Assembly (NCBI RefSeq): GCF_033958435.1
Contig: NC_134167.1
Span: 8,700,001 to 8,764,000 of the forward strand
DNA from: Carettochelys insculpta
Taxonomy: Eukaryota; Chordata; Testudines; Carettochelyidae
DNA length: 64,000 bases
Direction: 5' to 3'
Each line of letters starts with the position of its first letter. The stretch's first letter is position 1. This document shows, in pieces, positions 55,401-63,935 of the stretch. The notes under the pieces are model-generated. The model searched no databases. It saw only the letters and a list, made by a program, of their open reading frames with translations, and had not been told where the DNA came from. A program made the translations under genes and the position numbers.

Positions 55401-58400
55401 TGCCCTCTTTTCCGGATTGTTGATGAGTATATTAAATAGGATTTGTCCCAGAACAGACCCTTGGCAATACTACTATTTACGCCTCTCCATTCTGAAAACT
55501 GACCATTTATACCTACCCTTTGATCCCTATTTTTAACCAGTTACCAGTCCATGAGAAGATATATCCTTTTATCCCATGACAGCTTAAGCAAAGTGGTGAG
55601 ATAAAAAAATCCAAGTACACTGTATCTACTGGATCCCTCTTATCCACATGCTTGTTGATCCTCTCAAAGAATTCTAGTAGATTGATGAGGCATGATTTCC
55701 ACTTATGAAAGGCATGTTGATTCTTCCCCAACAAGTTATGTTCATCTGTGTGTCTGAAAACGTGTCTGTGGGATACCGGTGGAAACCAGTTTTGTTGACA
55801 AAATAAACAGAGTGCTGACACTGATGCCTTGCCATTTTAACTTCACCTTAAACAGCTTTATGTCTCTTGTTGAGATGGTTTTATTTTTAGCAGCAAAACA
55901 AGAGAGCTTTGCATTGTATACATCTCCCTTGTTTTGTCAACAAAAGGCAGCTTTTCCATCAAAACTTTGTAGTGTAAACATGGCCTATGACTGTCTTCTC
56001 CCTGTTAGGCTTCATCAGCATGAGGCATTGTCAGGTCTTGGCACATAGTGGCAAGTACTTGTTTTTTAAACAATGTAGGGCATAAACAAACAGAACTGAG
56101 TAGAAGTCCACAGAGACTGCAAATAGATTGAATATCCAGGTGGACTATTTTAATAGTGGATGTGAGAGAAGCACGCATGGCTGGTCAGACTGAAAGGAAA
56201 CTTTATTAAGGTTAAATGAAACCCATAAAAATGTGTAAAAGAAGGAAAGGGTAAAATTTAAGGTGACCAACCATCCACTATTTGGCAGGACGGTCCCATA
56301 TTTCAGATGCTAAAATGGCATCCTGACTTATTTTTAAAGGGGGCGAATTGTCTCTTATTTAGGCCCTTGCAGGCTGGGGGTACAGCGCTCCCATGGGCTG
56401 CTGCTCTGTGCCGGGAGCTCCCATGGGTCACTGATCTCCTGGGGCTGCCACTCTCCCAGGCCTCTGGGCAGGGAGCACCCGTGGCTACTGTTTCCCCAGG
56501 GCTGAAGCGGGTAGGGAGTGCCGGCTCCCAGGGGCTTGGTGCAGCCTGGAGGAGCTGACCCTCCCCCACGTCTCCCTGTCCTGTATTTGGGACAGGGAGA
56601 TATGGTCGCCCTAGTAAAAGTTCTTGCTACAAATGCTAGTAGCATATGTGAATGTTGGATTGGAATGGTAGAGACTTGGTTAAACCAAGACATTTAGTCA
56701 GGAAGCAAAATTAATAGTGAATAAAGTTTACTGAAGGGGCATAAAAACAAAAGAAGATGAGGGGTTACGGTTCAGGAAGCTGTATTTACAGAAGATGATG
56801 TCTGATCCTGATAAATGGAAGCTCAGTTATATCCCTGAGGTTTTTAAAATTGGGTGGGATACTTTTACTTCAAAAAATAAATTTCGCTGAGAATGCAATA
56901 AGAGTTTAAGAAATTGCTCAAATTCAATAACACCTGGGAAAAGCATGTGTCAGTAAAAAGGATGCTGAAAATACAAACAGAAGGACTACATGTTCCAATA
57001 AAAAATGGAACAGTGTGAAAGACAAGCAAAACCCACAAAGCGAAACAAGAAGGTAAAGAGGCATTTTAGCACAATGGAGGATGAAAGGGTGATCCTCTGG
57101 TTGAAGAGAAAGACTGCTTGGGTAGAAGTAATTTTCACAATAAACTGTTAATGGTATGCTGTAGAACTATGAGGCTGTGTATATGATATACTTAATTTTA
57201 AATACTCACAGCCCTGTTTTATAATTTAAATCTAGATCAGAAGACGTGGATCAGTCAGAAAATCCAAGGTAAATTTCACATCTATCAGTGCAGTAGAACA
57301 TGTATTTAGTTTTCTTTTATTTAGCACATGCTTAGCATTCAAATGCCCAAGTCTGCATTTGATAGTTGCAATATGACTGAGACACATTTTGTTTCATCGA
57401 CAACTTAGATTTTGAAGTACAGTTTGAAAGAAGAATATAAGCATTCAGATTTAATGCATTGATGCCTTGTGTGGCTAAAACCATATTCTTTAAATTTACC
57501 CACTGTGATTAAGACAGATAAATTTCAACCAGAAAATATTTACAAGAGTTATCAGTCTCCGCAAATAGGTGCTCTGCCATATTATGGAATGATGTTGTTG
57601 GCCCAGATTTTTAATGGTATGCAGGTGCCTAAAGATGCAGATCATCGTGTGGGATTTTCAGAAGCACCTAGGCTTCCAAAATACTTGAAAAAATCTTGCA
57701 CCTCTCCAGTGTGTATAATTTATTTTGAGCTTTGTGGGGGGAAAGCCTCCCAGTACTGTCTGGAGAGAAGCACTGAGACTGAGCTATGTGAAAGTACGTA
57801 ACTATTGAGAGGAACATCAGTAGTTGAGGGGAGATTAGCAGTCAAGATAACCAGTCATGGGTGTTTTAAAAAATGCTTAGATAAATAGCTAGAACTAGAC
57901 ATTGGTCTACACACAGAAATGGCACCAATTTTACTATGCTAAATGGATTTAATTTGGGGCAGCCTCTTGTGTGGGCGCTCAAATCAGTTTGCAGCAATAG
58001 ATGGGGCAAGGAGCAGAGCTGTTTGGGATGGAATGCACAATAGAAATTCGCAGGACACACAGAAATGCATTACCAGGTGAGGTGAGGCAGAGTGAATGAA
58101 CATGGGTGTAAGTTGCCCAATGTTCAAGCTGAATTATCAACTTCTTTACCTTTCAAAAATAACATTTTTGGCTGAAGAAGTTGGACCCCACTGCTTTAAA
58201 TGGCTAAACATCTCTGAGGGATGAGGTACACATTTCCCCTCTGTAAGACAGAAGCTGTGTTCACAATACTCTCAAACACTATCAGCCTGGGAGTTACTGT
58301 TTCCACACCTACCATGAAATTATCAATCTAGCCCATTTGCCACTGTATGAAAATATTTACTAAACTATTTCAAAATTCATCTGATCAGCAATATTAGTCA

Positions 58401-58735
58401 GCTGTTGCTGTATATTTAGTGCCTGTTCCAAGTGCAGCATCACACATCTTTTGAATTCAGACACAGTGAGTGGGTCTGTTGTCTGCCGGAGGGTAGACTC
58501 AAACTCCAATTATAACAGCAAATATAGTCTGGTGTCTGAGGCAAGACTGGTGATGGTGACAGCTACCTTATGATGGAAATAGCTTGAGTCTAGCTTCTAA
58601 CAGACAACAGATGTCCTTACTATGGCTGAATTCCCAGCTGAATCATTTGCTTATGTTGCTATGTTTTATTTATTCTTGTTGATTCTGTTAACCACAGTAT
58701 GTATTTCCCCTTATTCTGTCTGCTACAGTGTATAG
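28362..58735 (+). CDS. ADAM32: ADAM gene 2: complete ADAM32-like gene, 21 exons, predicted 724 aa
   Basis: Type I membrane ADAM. Exons 1-7: signal peptide ([17 protein letters not shown]) and prodomain, residues 1 to about 178. Exons 7-12: metalloproteinase-like domain. Exons 12-14: disintegrin domain with DECD at about 447-450. Exons 15-16: cysteine-rich region. Exons 17-18: EGF-like repeat (cysteines about 613-642). Exon 19: transmembrane helix about 674-694. A 30-residue tail follows. Coding exons sum to 2172 nt plus stop, all phases agree and no exon has a stop. The active-site helix reads [14 protein letters not shown], so all three zinc histidines and the catalytic glutamate are gone and it cannot be a normal protease. 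The prodomain and protease domain resemble mammalian ADAM32; the EGF region also resembles ADAM9. Adhesion or sperm roles are family inference. Exons 2 and 21 are the least certain. Confidence 0.9.
28871..28938 (+). CDS. ADAM32: Gene 2 exon 2: prodomain start
   Basis: Acceptor tttccttcag. The frame gives [16 protein letters not shown], matching the LLQIVIP-type start of ADAM32-like prodomains. Donor gtacta at 28939 is weak but gives the phase 0 that exon 3 needs; the 3' boundary is therefore tentative. Confidence 0.7.
29079..29394. mobile_element. Fold-back element, ACAGGTTGAACC family, copy 1
   Basis: Ends ttgtacagattgaaccttt and, reversed, ttgtacaaactgaacctct pair as terminal inverted repeats of about 25 bases. 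The rest of intron 2 (28939-30916) is AT-rich and unremarkable. Confidence 0.75.
30917..30978 (+). CDS. ADAM32: Gene 2 exon 3: prodomain
   Basis: 62 nt, acceptor tgctttag, donor gtaagt. It encodes [20 protein letters not shown], a typical ADAM prodomain strand. Leaves in phase 2. Confidence 0.85.
31573..31651 (+). CDS. ADAM32: Gene 2 exon 4: prodomain
   Basis: 79 nt, acceptor tttaatag, donor gtaaga. It encodes [17 protein letters not shown] and ends DFPYIK, matching the prodomain segment before the conserved CFYKGYI. Confidence 0.88.
31940..32020 (+). repeat. MIR-like SINE fragment
   Basis: cttcagttctctatctgtaa followed by gaataacttccttgcctcac matches the MIR 3' part. Confidence 0.55.
32021..32147. 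repeat. Interspersed repeat with GGGACA ends
   Basis: aaccaggtagcaagtgtgaa through actgggacagtccctataaa is a phrase I recognise from reptile interspersed repeats; class not assigned. Confidence 0.45.
32230..32470. repeat. Interspersed repeat shared with 42080-42290
   Basis: Both stretches share the layout agctggagctc...gggcccctttgaaatgc preceded by a related purine/CAG-rich section. Same orientation, diverged. Confidence 0.5.
32886..33318. mobile_element. Fold-back DNA element
   Basis: Left ggctttgtctagac and right cctgtagcctaagcc ends with internal paired motifs (tttgtcggaag, ctgtcgacaaaacgg). Same general class as 53515-53927. Confidence 0.5.
33776..33852 (+). CDS. ADAM32: Gene 2 exon 5: prodomain
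   Basis: 77 nt, acceptor ttttttctag, donor gtaatg. It encodes [17 protein letters not shown] and the conserved MLSTCSGLR that holds the family prodomain cysteine. Confidence 0.93.
33983..34160 (+). CDS. ADAM32: Gene 2 exon 6: prodomain
   Basis: 178 nt, acceptor gctttttcag, donor gtgagt. It starts [17 protein letters not shown], closely like ADAM32 (GILQ...NVSYGIEPL), with an N-glycosylation sequon NVT. Confidence 0.94.
34492..34724. mobile_element. Hairpin retroposon-like element with 12-bp target duplication
   Basis: Arms agtccagtaacactttaaag ... gagctttcgtggga and their reverse complement surround a GAA-rich loop. Flanks TTGCCCATAGAT (34480-34491) and TTGCCCGTAGAT (34725-34736) are a duplication with one mismatch. 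Confidence 0.82.
34760..34890 (+). mobile_element. Non-palindromic member of the same short family
   Basis: gggtagctgtgttagtctgt, then gaagtcctgtggcactttat and cagattaattggtgcataag. It lacks the second arm. No clean target duplication seen. The rest of intron 6 shows nothing recognised. Confidence 0.65.
36079..36135 (+). CDS. ADAM32: Gene 2 exon 7: prodomain to protease-domain boundary
   Basis: A 57-nt exon too short for ORF finding. Acceptor ttaaaacag, donor gtaagt, phase 0 on both sides. It encodes [19 protein letters not shown], which corresponds to the family EMHIVVDK strand. RHSR immediately before YLEM fits a minimal R-x-x-R proprotein convertase site. Confidence 0.9.
36370..36712. repeat. 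Interspersed DNA-element-like repeat
   Basis: Ends agcagaggtcagtaacattt and, on the right, gggtcgcttaccccggtct have the look of a hAT-derived reptile repeat; no duplication identified. The rest of intron 7 (36713-37900) is unremarkable. Confidence 0.4.
37901..37972 (+). CDS. ADAM32: Gene 2 exon 8: metalloproteinase-like domain
   Basis: 72 nt, phase 0 on both sides, acceptor tatttttcag, donor gtaagt. It encodes [20 protein letters not shown] and ends FVNS, as in ADAM32. Confidence 0.93.
37973..39021 (+). other. ADAM32: Gene 2 intron 8
   Basis: Only a degenerate piece ending gcagtgtagacataatctta near 38480, the tail of a fold-back family; otherwise nothing recognised. Confidence 0.4.
39022..39188 (+). 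CDS. ADAM32: Gene 2 exon 9: metalloproteinase-like domain
   Basis: 167 nt, acceptor cattttcag, donor gtaaga. It includes [30 protein letters not shown] and [10 protein letters not shown], the strongest ADAM32-like stretch in the gene. The sequon NMT may be glycosylated. Confidence 0.95.
39300..39381 (+). CDS. ADAM32: Gene 2 exon 10: metalloproteinase-like domain
   Basis: 82 nt, acceptor gttcattag, donor gtatga. It encodes [17 protein letters not shown] and NYSGGVAL, the conserved strand before the active-site helix. Confidence 0.92.
39562..39995. mobile_element. Fold-back DNA element
   Basis: Starts ggctatgtctacactacagt and ends gctagtatagact, inverted relatives of each other, with repeated tcttncagaa-type inner motifs. 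Same superfamily look as 5319-5713. Confidence 0.6.
40283..40605. mobile_element. Fold-back element, ACAGGTTGAACC family, copy 2
   Basis: Clear left end acaggttgaacctctctact; right end weaker (ttgagagtttcag). Confidence 0.55.
40736..40872 (+). CDS. ADAM32: Gene 2 exon 11: degenerate active-site helix
   Basis: 137 nt, acceptor tatgttag, donor gtaagt. The helix reads [17 protein letters not shown] where active ADAMs have HExGHNLGxxHD: the three histidines are Q313, L317 and Y323 and the glutamate is L314. The following CSGSTCIMH keeps the Met-turn. Non-catalytic, as in ADAM2, ADAM18 and ADAM32. Confidence 0.95.
41085..41265 (+). CDS. ADAM32: Gene 2 exon 12: end of protease-like domain, start of disintegrin
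   Basis: 181 nt, acceptor atgttttag, donor gttagg. It encodes [16 protein letters not shown], then [20 protein letters not shown], the canonical opening of an ADAM disintegrin domain. The donor GTTAGG is weaker than usual but gives the right phase. Confidence 0.92.
42080..42290. repeat. Interspersed repeat shared with 32230-32470
   Basis: ggagctccaggcccctttga and neighbouring CAG-rich sequence repeat the pattern of the earlier copy. Confidence 0.5.
42531..42836 (-). mobile_element. Element with AAATATGGGACA ends, copy 1
   Basis: Both edges contain tcccaaatatgggaca, with agggcaactgcatctcccgg left and acacttagtcaccctaa right, and a GC-rich interior. Opposite orientation to 56258-56614. Confidence 0.55.
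43425..43862 (+). mobile_element. CR1-type LINE relic, reverse transcriptase C-terminal part
   Basis: Broken frames encode [29 protein letters not shown] and [16 protein letters not shown], the conserved end of CR1-like reverse transcriptases. Several frameshifts; inactive. Confidence 0.78.
44319..44408 (+). CDS. ADAM32: Gene 2 exon 13: disintegrin domain
   Basis: 90 nt, phase 0 on both sides, acceptor tacttttag, donor gtaggt. It encodes [20 protein letters not shown] and a CC pair near the end. Cysteine spacing fits the disintegrin core. Confidence 0.92.
44580..45380. mobile_element. Fold-back element, ACAGGTTGAACC family, copy 3, GC-rich core
   Basis: Ends caggttgtaccttcctaaac and, reversed, caggttgcacctccctggtc. 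About 700 bases of GC-rich, partly repetitive core. Confidence 0.65.
45465..45552 (+). mobile_element. CR1 3' end
   Basis: gggaactggacttaatgatc, then tcccttccagttccag and the terminal attctatgattg octamer-type tail, diagnostic of CR1. Confidence 0.85.
45958..46156 (+). CDS. ADAM32: Gene 2 exon 14: disintegrin loop
   Basis: 199 nt, acceptor ttctaatag, donor gtaatg. It encodes [17 protein letters not shown], with the integrin-binding loop triplet ECD, and ends KKIFGKG. A direct paralogue of gene 1 479-677. Confidence 0.95.
46285..46500 (+). repeat. MIR-like core-SINE
   Basis: tRNA-related head (ctgtggtctgctggataaga ... gggttttatccccagctc) followed by tcaggcctcagtgactccat and gataaaatatggataactgt. 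Confidence 0.65.
46967..47098 (+). mobile_element. Short retroposon-like element with 9-bp target duplication
   Basis: ggggtagcccagtcagtcta, gaagtcctgtggcactgtat and gcggcataagctttcatagg define a single-arm member of the 8589/34492 family. TTATATTAG occurs at 46958-46966 and again at 47099-47107. Confidence 0.78.
47108..48012 (+). other. ADAM32: Gene 2 intron 14, 3' part
   Basis: Mixed-composition intron; no repeat family or exon recognised with confidence. Confidence 0.4.
48013..48118 (+). CDS. ADAM32: Gene 2 exon 15: cysteine-rich domain
   Basis: 106 nt, acceptor tatttacag, donor gtatgt. It encodes [20 protein letters not shown] and KICEWK. One codon shorter than gene 1. Confidence 0.93.
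49272..49595. mobile_element. Fold-back element, ACAGGTTGAACC family, copy 4
   Basis: tacaggttggacctttctgg and, reversed, tacaggttggatctctctgg are nearly perfect terminal inverted repeats. The core is GC-rich (agcaggaggtgccggccagg). Confidence 0.8.
50013..50196 (+). CDS. ADAM32: Gene 2 exon 16: cysteine-rich domain
   Basis: 184 nt, acceptor tgtttgtag, donor gtaaca. It encodes [30 protein letters not shown] and [13 protein letters not shown]. The inverted relic at 26998-27121 derives from this exon or a close paralogue. Confidence 0.95.
50495..50575 (+). CDS. ADAM32: Gene 2 exon 17: EGF-like, first half
   Basis: 81 nt, acceptor gggttttag, donor gtaagt. It encodes [17 protein letters not shown] and KKKCNDRG, notably ADAM9-like. 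Confidence 0.93.
50971..51079 (+). CDS. ADAM32: Gene 2 exon 18: EGF-like, second half
   Basis: 109 nt, acceptor tttatttcag, donor gttagt. It encodes [19 protein letters not shown] and [13 protein letters not shown], completing the six-cysteine EGF pattern. Confidence 0.93.
51140..51359 (-). mobile_element. CR1 fragment, 3' part, interrupted by a hAT-like insertion
   Basis: aagaagggtcatagtgggtc then ccatttagcccagtatcttg is the reverse complement of the CR1 tail seen at 2690-2851. It continues at 52803-53130 after the insertion. Confidence 0.75.
51360..52802. mobile_element. hAT-like non-autonomous DNA transposon with 8-bp target duplication
   Basis: Inserted in a CR1; CTAATAGC flanks both sides (51352-51359 and 52803-52810). 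The left end taggatcctaccaaattcat and right end (reversed) taaagccctttcagttcca are weak inverted repeats. The interior is GC-rich degenerate minisatellite (cagaagccccaagcttg-type phrases), so its long ORFs are not genes. Confidence 0.8.
52803..53130 (-). mobile_element. CR1 fragment, continuation after the insertion
   Basis: aatagccattgatgaatcta through cagtccttttaatctctcct is the known continuation of the same minus-strand CR1. Confidence 0.72.
53515..53927. mobile_element. Fold-back DNA element with GTCGAC-rich interior
   Basis: Ends ggccacgtctacac and gtgtagatgtggcc are inverted repeats; CAT on both outer sides may be a 3-bp duplication. Repeated tttgtcgaca/tctgtcgacc motifs inside. Confidence 0.72.
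54218..54374 (+). CDS. ADAM32: Gene 2 exon 19: transmembrane helix
   Basis: 157 nt, acceptor ctttttag, donor gtaagt. The helix starts [15 protein letters not shown] and is followed by [12 protein letters not shown], a basic, cysteine-bearing stop-transfer stretch that could be palmitoylated. Confidence 0.94.
54650..55775 (-). mobile_element. CR1-type LINE relic with reverse transcriptase fragment
   Basis: The minus strand encodes [30 protein letters not shown] and [13 protein letters not shown], the conserved CR1 reverse transcriptase core, with breaks. The low end of the span is the CR1 3' portion. Confidence 0.82.
56258..56614 (+). mobile_element. Element with AAATATGGGACA-type ends, copy 2
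   Basis: aaggtgaccaaccatccact on the left and tgtatttgggacagggagat, then ggtcgccct on the right. GC-rich core. The rest of intron 19 (56615-57235) shows nothing recognised. Confidence 0.55.
57236..57268 (+). CDS. ADAM32: Gene 2 exon 20: cytoplasmic-tail mini-exon
   Basis: 33 nt, acceptor aaatctag, donor gtaaat. It encodes [11 protein letters not shown], parallel to gene 1 16894-16926 in length and phase. Confidence 0.85.
57269..58728 (+). other. ADAM32: Gene 2 intron 20
   Basis: Contains an old interspersed piece near 57590-57680 (gtgcctaaagatgcagat ... gggattttcagaagcaccta), a phrase also seen in weaker form at 48355-48425. The 110-codon ORF over it is therefore not taken as an exon. Confidence 0.45.
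58729..58735 (+). CDS. ADAM32: Gene 2 exon 21: proposed terminal coding exon
   Basis: Acceptor ttctgtctgctacag with a good pyrimidine tract. In the phase left by exon 20 the frame reads Ser-Val-stop (TAG at 58733). Poly(A) signals 1.1 kb downstream fit it. A different downstream exon or a longer tail, as in mammalian ADAM32, cannot be excluded. Confidence 0.45.
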
Positions 58736-59845
58736 CCACTAACACCAGAAGGCTGGAAATTATATAAGAAGTCCATTTAAACCAGATGGCAAAATACTTC
58801 CAGCATGGAACCTCTGAAAGGACAGTGCAACTTATAACCAGCTTTTAATTTGGATTTCTTTTAAATTATTCACGTTAACTATTCCCTTCCCCCATAAAGA
58901 CTGAGTGTTTTTTTAAAGTCGTAGAACTGTGAAGCAAAGACTCAGCTTAGATTTGCTGACACATTTTGCTGTACATAACCATTAAAAACATTTAATGATT
59001 TAGGCTAGTGTTATAAATTCATGTCAGTCATAGTCCTTGAAAATTGCACCTTCCTGTTTGCTAAAAATGAATTTGAAGCTTTTGGAGTGAGCGTTACTTT
59101 ACTTTCTGCAGAATTCAAGCTTTCATTTGGCGGGTGGGATATTTCTATCCTTTAACAATTGCAAAGTCAGTGTGACAGATCAACATAATAGAGCGGAGAC
59201 AATAACAGTGCCTAGTCTGTCTCCAGGTAGCTTGAAGCAATAGGTTGGTGTTAGAGCAGTTTGCTCTCCTGCAATCATCTCAAAGGGATGTTCAGTTAAC
59301 TGTTCTCTCATTAACCATTTAAGGTGCAAACCCCATAAGGTGATGATTTAGAAGAGGTAGGATCCCGGGGATACACAAGCACTGGCCAGCAGAGCTGGCA
59401 AGCTGTTTGGGGAGAGGTATGCTGCATTCTCCTTATGGAGTTCTTTGTGGGAGCTCCATTGTGCCTAACACAGGCTAGTGCCTAGAAGACTTGTTTGAGC
59501 CCTGTGGAATTCCTGTAGTTTAGAGAATTTACTTAGAAGATGGTAAGTTGATTTCTCATAACTTTAGGTCTGAGTAGTTTTTGACCTGCCGTCATGATTT
59601 TTTTCAATGGATTATTTCAATGAAAATCAGAAAATATTTTCTCTGGATGCATTTCAGCTGTGATCTTATTTTGCCTAGAAAATGTCTGTAACCTTTACTT
59701 TTGTTTCTGCATAATCAAATGAGAGCAGCTCAGGTTTCTTCATTTTGCCAGCCACAGAAGCTTTGTCTGTATTCAAGGTGGAAAATCTACATTGCAGTTT
59801 TTTAAGATATACCTGTGCTAGCTCTGATTAGGACAGCATGCTGAA

Positions 59846-59851
59846 AATAAA
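59846..59851 (+). promoter_or_regulatory. Poly(A) signal, upstream copy
   Basis: AATAAA, about 1.1 kb after the proposed stop of gene 2. Confidence 0.4.
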
Positions 59852-59914
59852 AGTGCAGCTCTGGTGGTCCTCATCTTCTTGTGTAATTCCAAACTGAATG
59901 ATAATTAATTACAA

Positions 59915-59920
59915 AATAAA
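59915..59920 (+). promoter_or_regulatory. Poly(A) signal, downstream copy
   Basis: AATAAA followed by gttttaaaaaat, the better-placed candidate 3' end for gene 2. Confidence 0.45.
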
Positions 59921-59940
59921 GTTTTAAAAAATATCTGGAA

Positions 59941-62900
59941 ACGGCTTCCTGTCTTATTTGAACAGGGTAAATACAGAAGTTCATGTTACCAGTTCTACTT
60001 GGAGTATTTTTACTGATGTTCAGTATTTCTCTAAATGAGGTGATCTGCAGAATACAATAACTGAGAACCATTTATCTGAAGACTGGGCAGTTTCACAGAG
60101 CATATTCTTGAACTAACATGAGTCCAAACACTGTAAGCACTTTTAGACTGTCATAATTGCATCCACACTAGGAGGGTTTTGCCCGTATAGCTATACCAAT
60201 AGAAGAAGCAAAGTAAGTCTTTACTCAGGGTACACCTGCACAAGAGCTGGAAGCACATGCACTGAAAAGAGAAATGTAGCCAATAGCAGGATTAGCTACT
60301 CCAAGTCAGATCCAATCAGAGACCATAGGTGCACATTCAGGACAACTGTCCCCTGCACTGCCATTGAGGGGGAGGGTGTCAATCCTGCTCCCCTCAAACT
60401 CTACCTATGTTAAAGAATGGGAGGCATGACTCACTTTGGCAGACCCTGCCCCTGCTCAACTCTGTCCCTGCTGGATGGGGGGCAGGAGTAGCTGAGAAAG
60501 TGGAAGAGGAGAATGGGGGTCCAGAGTTCATGTTGACAGGAAGCTGAGAGACAGTACAAGTTGGGGGTGATGGGGGGCGGGGAGTAGGCTGAAAAAGCCC
60601 TAAAAGGAGGAGGGGGGAAATCAGGTGGAAAACCCTGACCGAGGGTGCCCGAGAGAAGGTCACATCAATACAGGACACTGAGATGGAGTGAGGCGAGAGC
60701 AGAGCTACAGAGTCTCGCTGCTGGGAGTGCTCAGGCAGAGCATGGCAGTGGTTGTGGGGGGTGAGCAGTCCCTCACCTGGCCCTGCCTCTCACAATCCCT
60801 GCCATAGGGTGGCAATTGTGAGGCCCCTGCCTCACTCCTGAGGGATTTGCTACTCCTGAACACTTCCTCCAAACACCCAGCTCAGCTGCACAGAGAATCC
60901 CAGTTGCCAGAGCCCAGATGGGTGCAAGCCCTGCCACTGCAGCAACACTCCAGCCTCTTTGTACCCAGGGTGAAAGTCACTCGTGGTCGGGGAAGAGCGC
61001 AAACCCAGTAGTACCTCCAGCTGCGAGACCATCGTGGCAGAAGGGTGCAGGCCTCTTTGTCCCTTGGCTACATTAGCTAGCTGGACAGCATGGCAGCCCT
61101 ATAACTAGGGTTCTAATCTCACCCGTCTCATCTTGTGGCAAGGCCAGGGCAAGCTTTTAATACACGGTCCCCGGAGCCTTTCACCGCCAGCATGTTTTCT
61201 GCTTTGTCATCTGCTACGTCGGTGTAAGGCAGCGCATGTGATGTGCATGGATATGGAAGGCATGTACTTTTTTTCCTGTTGTGAATTGGAGCAGCTCTTT
61301 GTTTTTGGGGGGTGAGCAGTGGGGGTTTCCCCTCTACCTGGTTTGTTCTGAATAAGCTCACCCCAAAACTATAAAAACAAACTCTGGGTTTGTATGCTTC
61401 CATTTACCCAAAGAGTGGCACGATTTACACTTTGGGGCTCATACATTAAGGCTGAAAAGGTGTTTGGGTCCCTTGTTTTAGTTCCTCTAGGGTGTGTGAT
61501 TTCCTCGTACTAATAGCTTAGGTCATGTCCCTCACCCTTTTGGGGAATGGTGGCCTTCCAAGAAGCTTGGGTCTCGGGGACCTCCCAGAAAGCAGGCTTC
61601 AGGGCTGTTCCCTCAGCCAGCTGGTCAGAGTGGCTACCTTGTACAAAGAGCCTGGATCACATCCCTGTGACGTGTTGGAAAGAAAGATTTGAGATTTCTG
61701 ATGCCTTGGGGGATATGACCTCCCTGTAACTAAGCTACAGGACTCTTGTTTCCCTTTGGCCATCTGGGCACTTTGCTGCATTAGGAAACTTGTTTAGTAC
61801 TTGCTCTGTCTTGGGGATCCAAGTCATGTCCCTGGCCTTCATAGCCCTTTTTAGTACTGTGGCTGACCTGCAGTTAGGTGGCTTATGGGGTTTACTGAGC
61901 CCTTTAGTACCTAGAGCATTGAGCCCTAGTGTCAGGAATGGGAGTTGCAAAGGAAAGCCTGAGCTTATCTGGAGATCTAGGAAAGGGTTAAGCTACCTGT
62001 CTCTAAACTGGCTTGCCTATCAGGGAGAGGGTTTGGGGAATGGGGCAAAGAGCCAACAGGAGCTAATGAAAAAGCCCAAACCTGAAACTGAATCACAAAA
62101 GCAGTTTCTTTGTTAGAGAGAGAGAGAGAAAGACGGGGAATCATCTCCAGGAGCTGAGGGAAGTAATGAGCTCTTCCAAAACAGATACCCTGGGCTCATC
62201 AGTATATGTGAGTAGGAAAAAGTTTAAATAGTTGCTTACGGCTTATTGTTTTCATTGTTTGGCATTTGGAAATTATATCTGAGCTAGATAATTGTTCCTT
62301 TTGTTCCCTCCTGTAATGAAGAATCTGATCCAGGGAAAAATCCTGTGTTTTGTTTCAATTCACGGCTTTTGAACACCATGCCATTGACTATGCAAAGATA
62401 GTCTTCTTTTAATAATAAAAGTGCTTTTTCTTTGTTAACAAGTCTGACTAATCCTTTGTGTCCTATGGGGGTTTAAAACTACATGTCTGTGGGGTGCTTT
62501 TGTTGTTTCTTTACAAACTCTTGGGCAAAGGAGTTTGGGGGTTTTATCTTCATGGAGGAGATTCCAAGTGATTTCTTTCCTGGAAAGGGGATTTTATTCA
62601 CTTGGTGGTGGCACCTACTGACTGATTTCATGGAAAACTGAAATCAGGAAAATTTTTCTGTCTCTGGGAACTGCAGACACAGAGCCTATCAGCATTTTAT
62701 TTGGCTAGCCAGCCTACGTTACTTGATGTGACAGGGTAGAGAATCAGCTGTGACACCTAGTTACAATTAGAGTTCACAGGACTCTCCTTTTTGCTTTCAT
62801 CTGACTCTGCTCCTCTGGTTTCTGAGTTAGCATCCATCCTGTCTATCACAAGGGAGTGTTGGAGGGAAGTAGGAGCAGGTTGGTCCGGTGTAAAAATGTA

Positions 62901-63935
62901 GCTAAGCTTTTCTGCAGTTTGGACAAGCCAAGAGGAGTGTGGGTATTGGTATATTGCACATGCTAATAATTACCAATGCCAGTCCATACTGAACTACTAG
63001 CACTGAATAGCCTAAGCCTCACCCAATTTTCTGAAATTAGTGGAAATGACTGCATTATTCAGCACCTGATGCATCCTGCCACTTACCCTTTGCTCCTGCT
63101 GGGCACGAAATGAAAAACAAAGGAAGGCTTCCCTGGGTCAGCTTCAGAGAAGTGAACACTTGAGGGAATTGATGTGGCCACTCTGGCATTCCTGAGAATG
63201 GCCCTGCTTGCAAAAAATGTCAAGTGGAGCAGACTGTATGTTAATTGGTTGGCTCTACGGGAAGGCTGAAGAGCTACTATAAACATTTAAGTAAAGGAAC
63301 AGCAAATAGTTAAGGCTGTAAGTCTGAGAAGAGAACTGTAGTGAGTTGCACCTGTGAAACTCTGTGGAGGTGTGCTGAAAGCACTCCTCCTTACCGAAAA
63401 TCATTTTGTTTCAGAAAGCACTGAAATAACACTCAGGTGCATGGTCAGAGGGTTAGTTTCCCTACCACTGCTGTGTAATAGGACGTAAGACTAATCACGC
63501 TGTCTTTCCTCGTGAACAAACACACTGAATATTCAGATCTTAGGTAAGCTCTGGAATTTGAAACCACCATGCACATGTAACACCTAGATGCAGTTACTCT
63601 TACACCTGATGAACATCAAGCTAAAGGTCAAAAAGGATTAGAAGGTCGAATCAAATATCCAGGAGTCCTATGACACCTTAGAAACTGACAAATCTATTAG
63701 GTCATGAGCTAAGGACTAACATGCTTACCCCTGTGAGACTAGGAGCCTGACAGGGTCTCATAGCCTCCAGTCACTCTTCCTCAAACCCTGGAGCAGTTTG
63801 AGATAAGGCATGTGGTGATAACACAAAACTATGGTTCTAGAAATGCCACAGGAAAACAGCCAGGAAATTTACTTACAGAACCTCAGACTTAAGTGTCCAT
63901 TTCCAAGGTGTTACAAATAACAACTGTAATGTGTT
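59941..63935. other. Intergenic region right of gene 2
   Basis: No exon or RNA gene recognised. 60340-60830 is GC-rich without clear periodicity. 61480-62760 has the even composition of an old long interspersed repeat, but I cannot name it. 63650-63720 holds a fragment of the short retroposon-like family (caggagtcctatgacacctt). Confidence 0.4.

Larger units (their letters stand above)
58736..59940 (+). other. ADAM32: Proposed 3' UTR of gene 2
   Basis: AT-rich sequence without an ORF or recognisable repeat, ending just after two AATAAA hexamers. The assignment depends on the proposed exon 21. Confidence 0.4.

Noticed and set aside
57469..57801. 110-codon ORF in intron 20
   Set aside because: Overlaps an interspersed repeat phrase (gggattttcagaagcacc) also present elsewhere in weaker form, and lacks a suitable in-phase acceptor.
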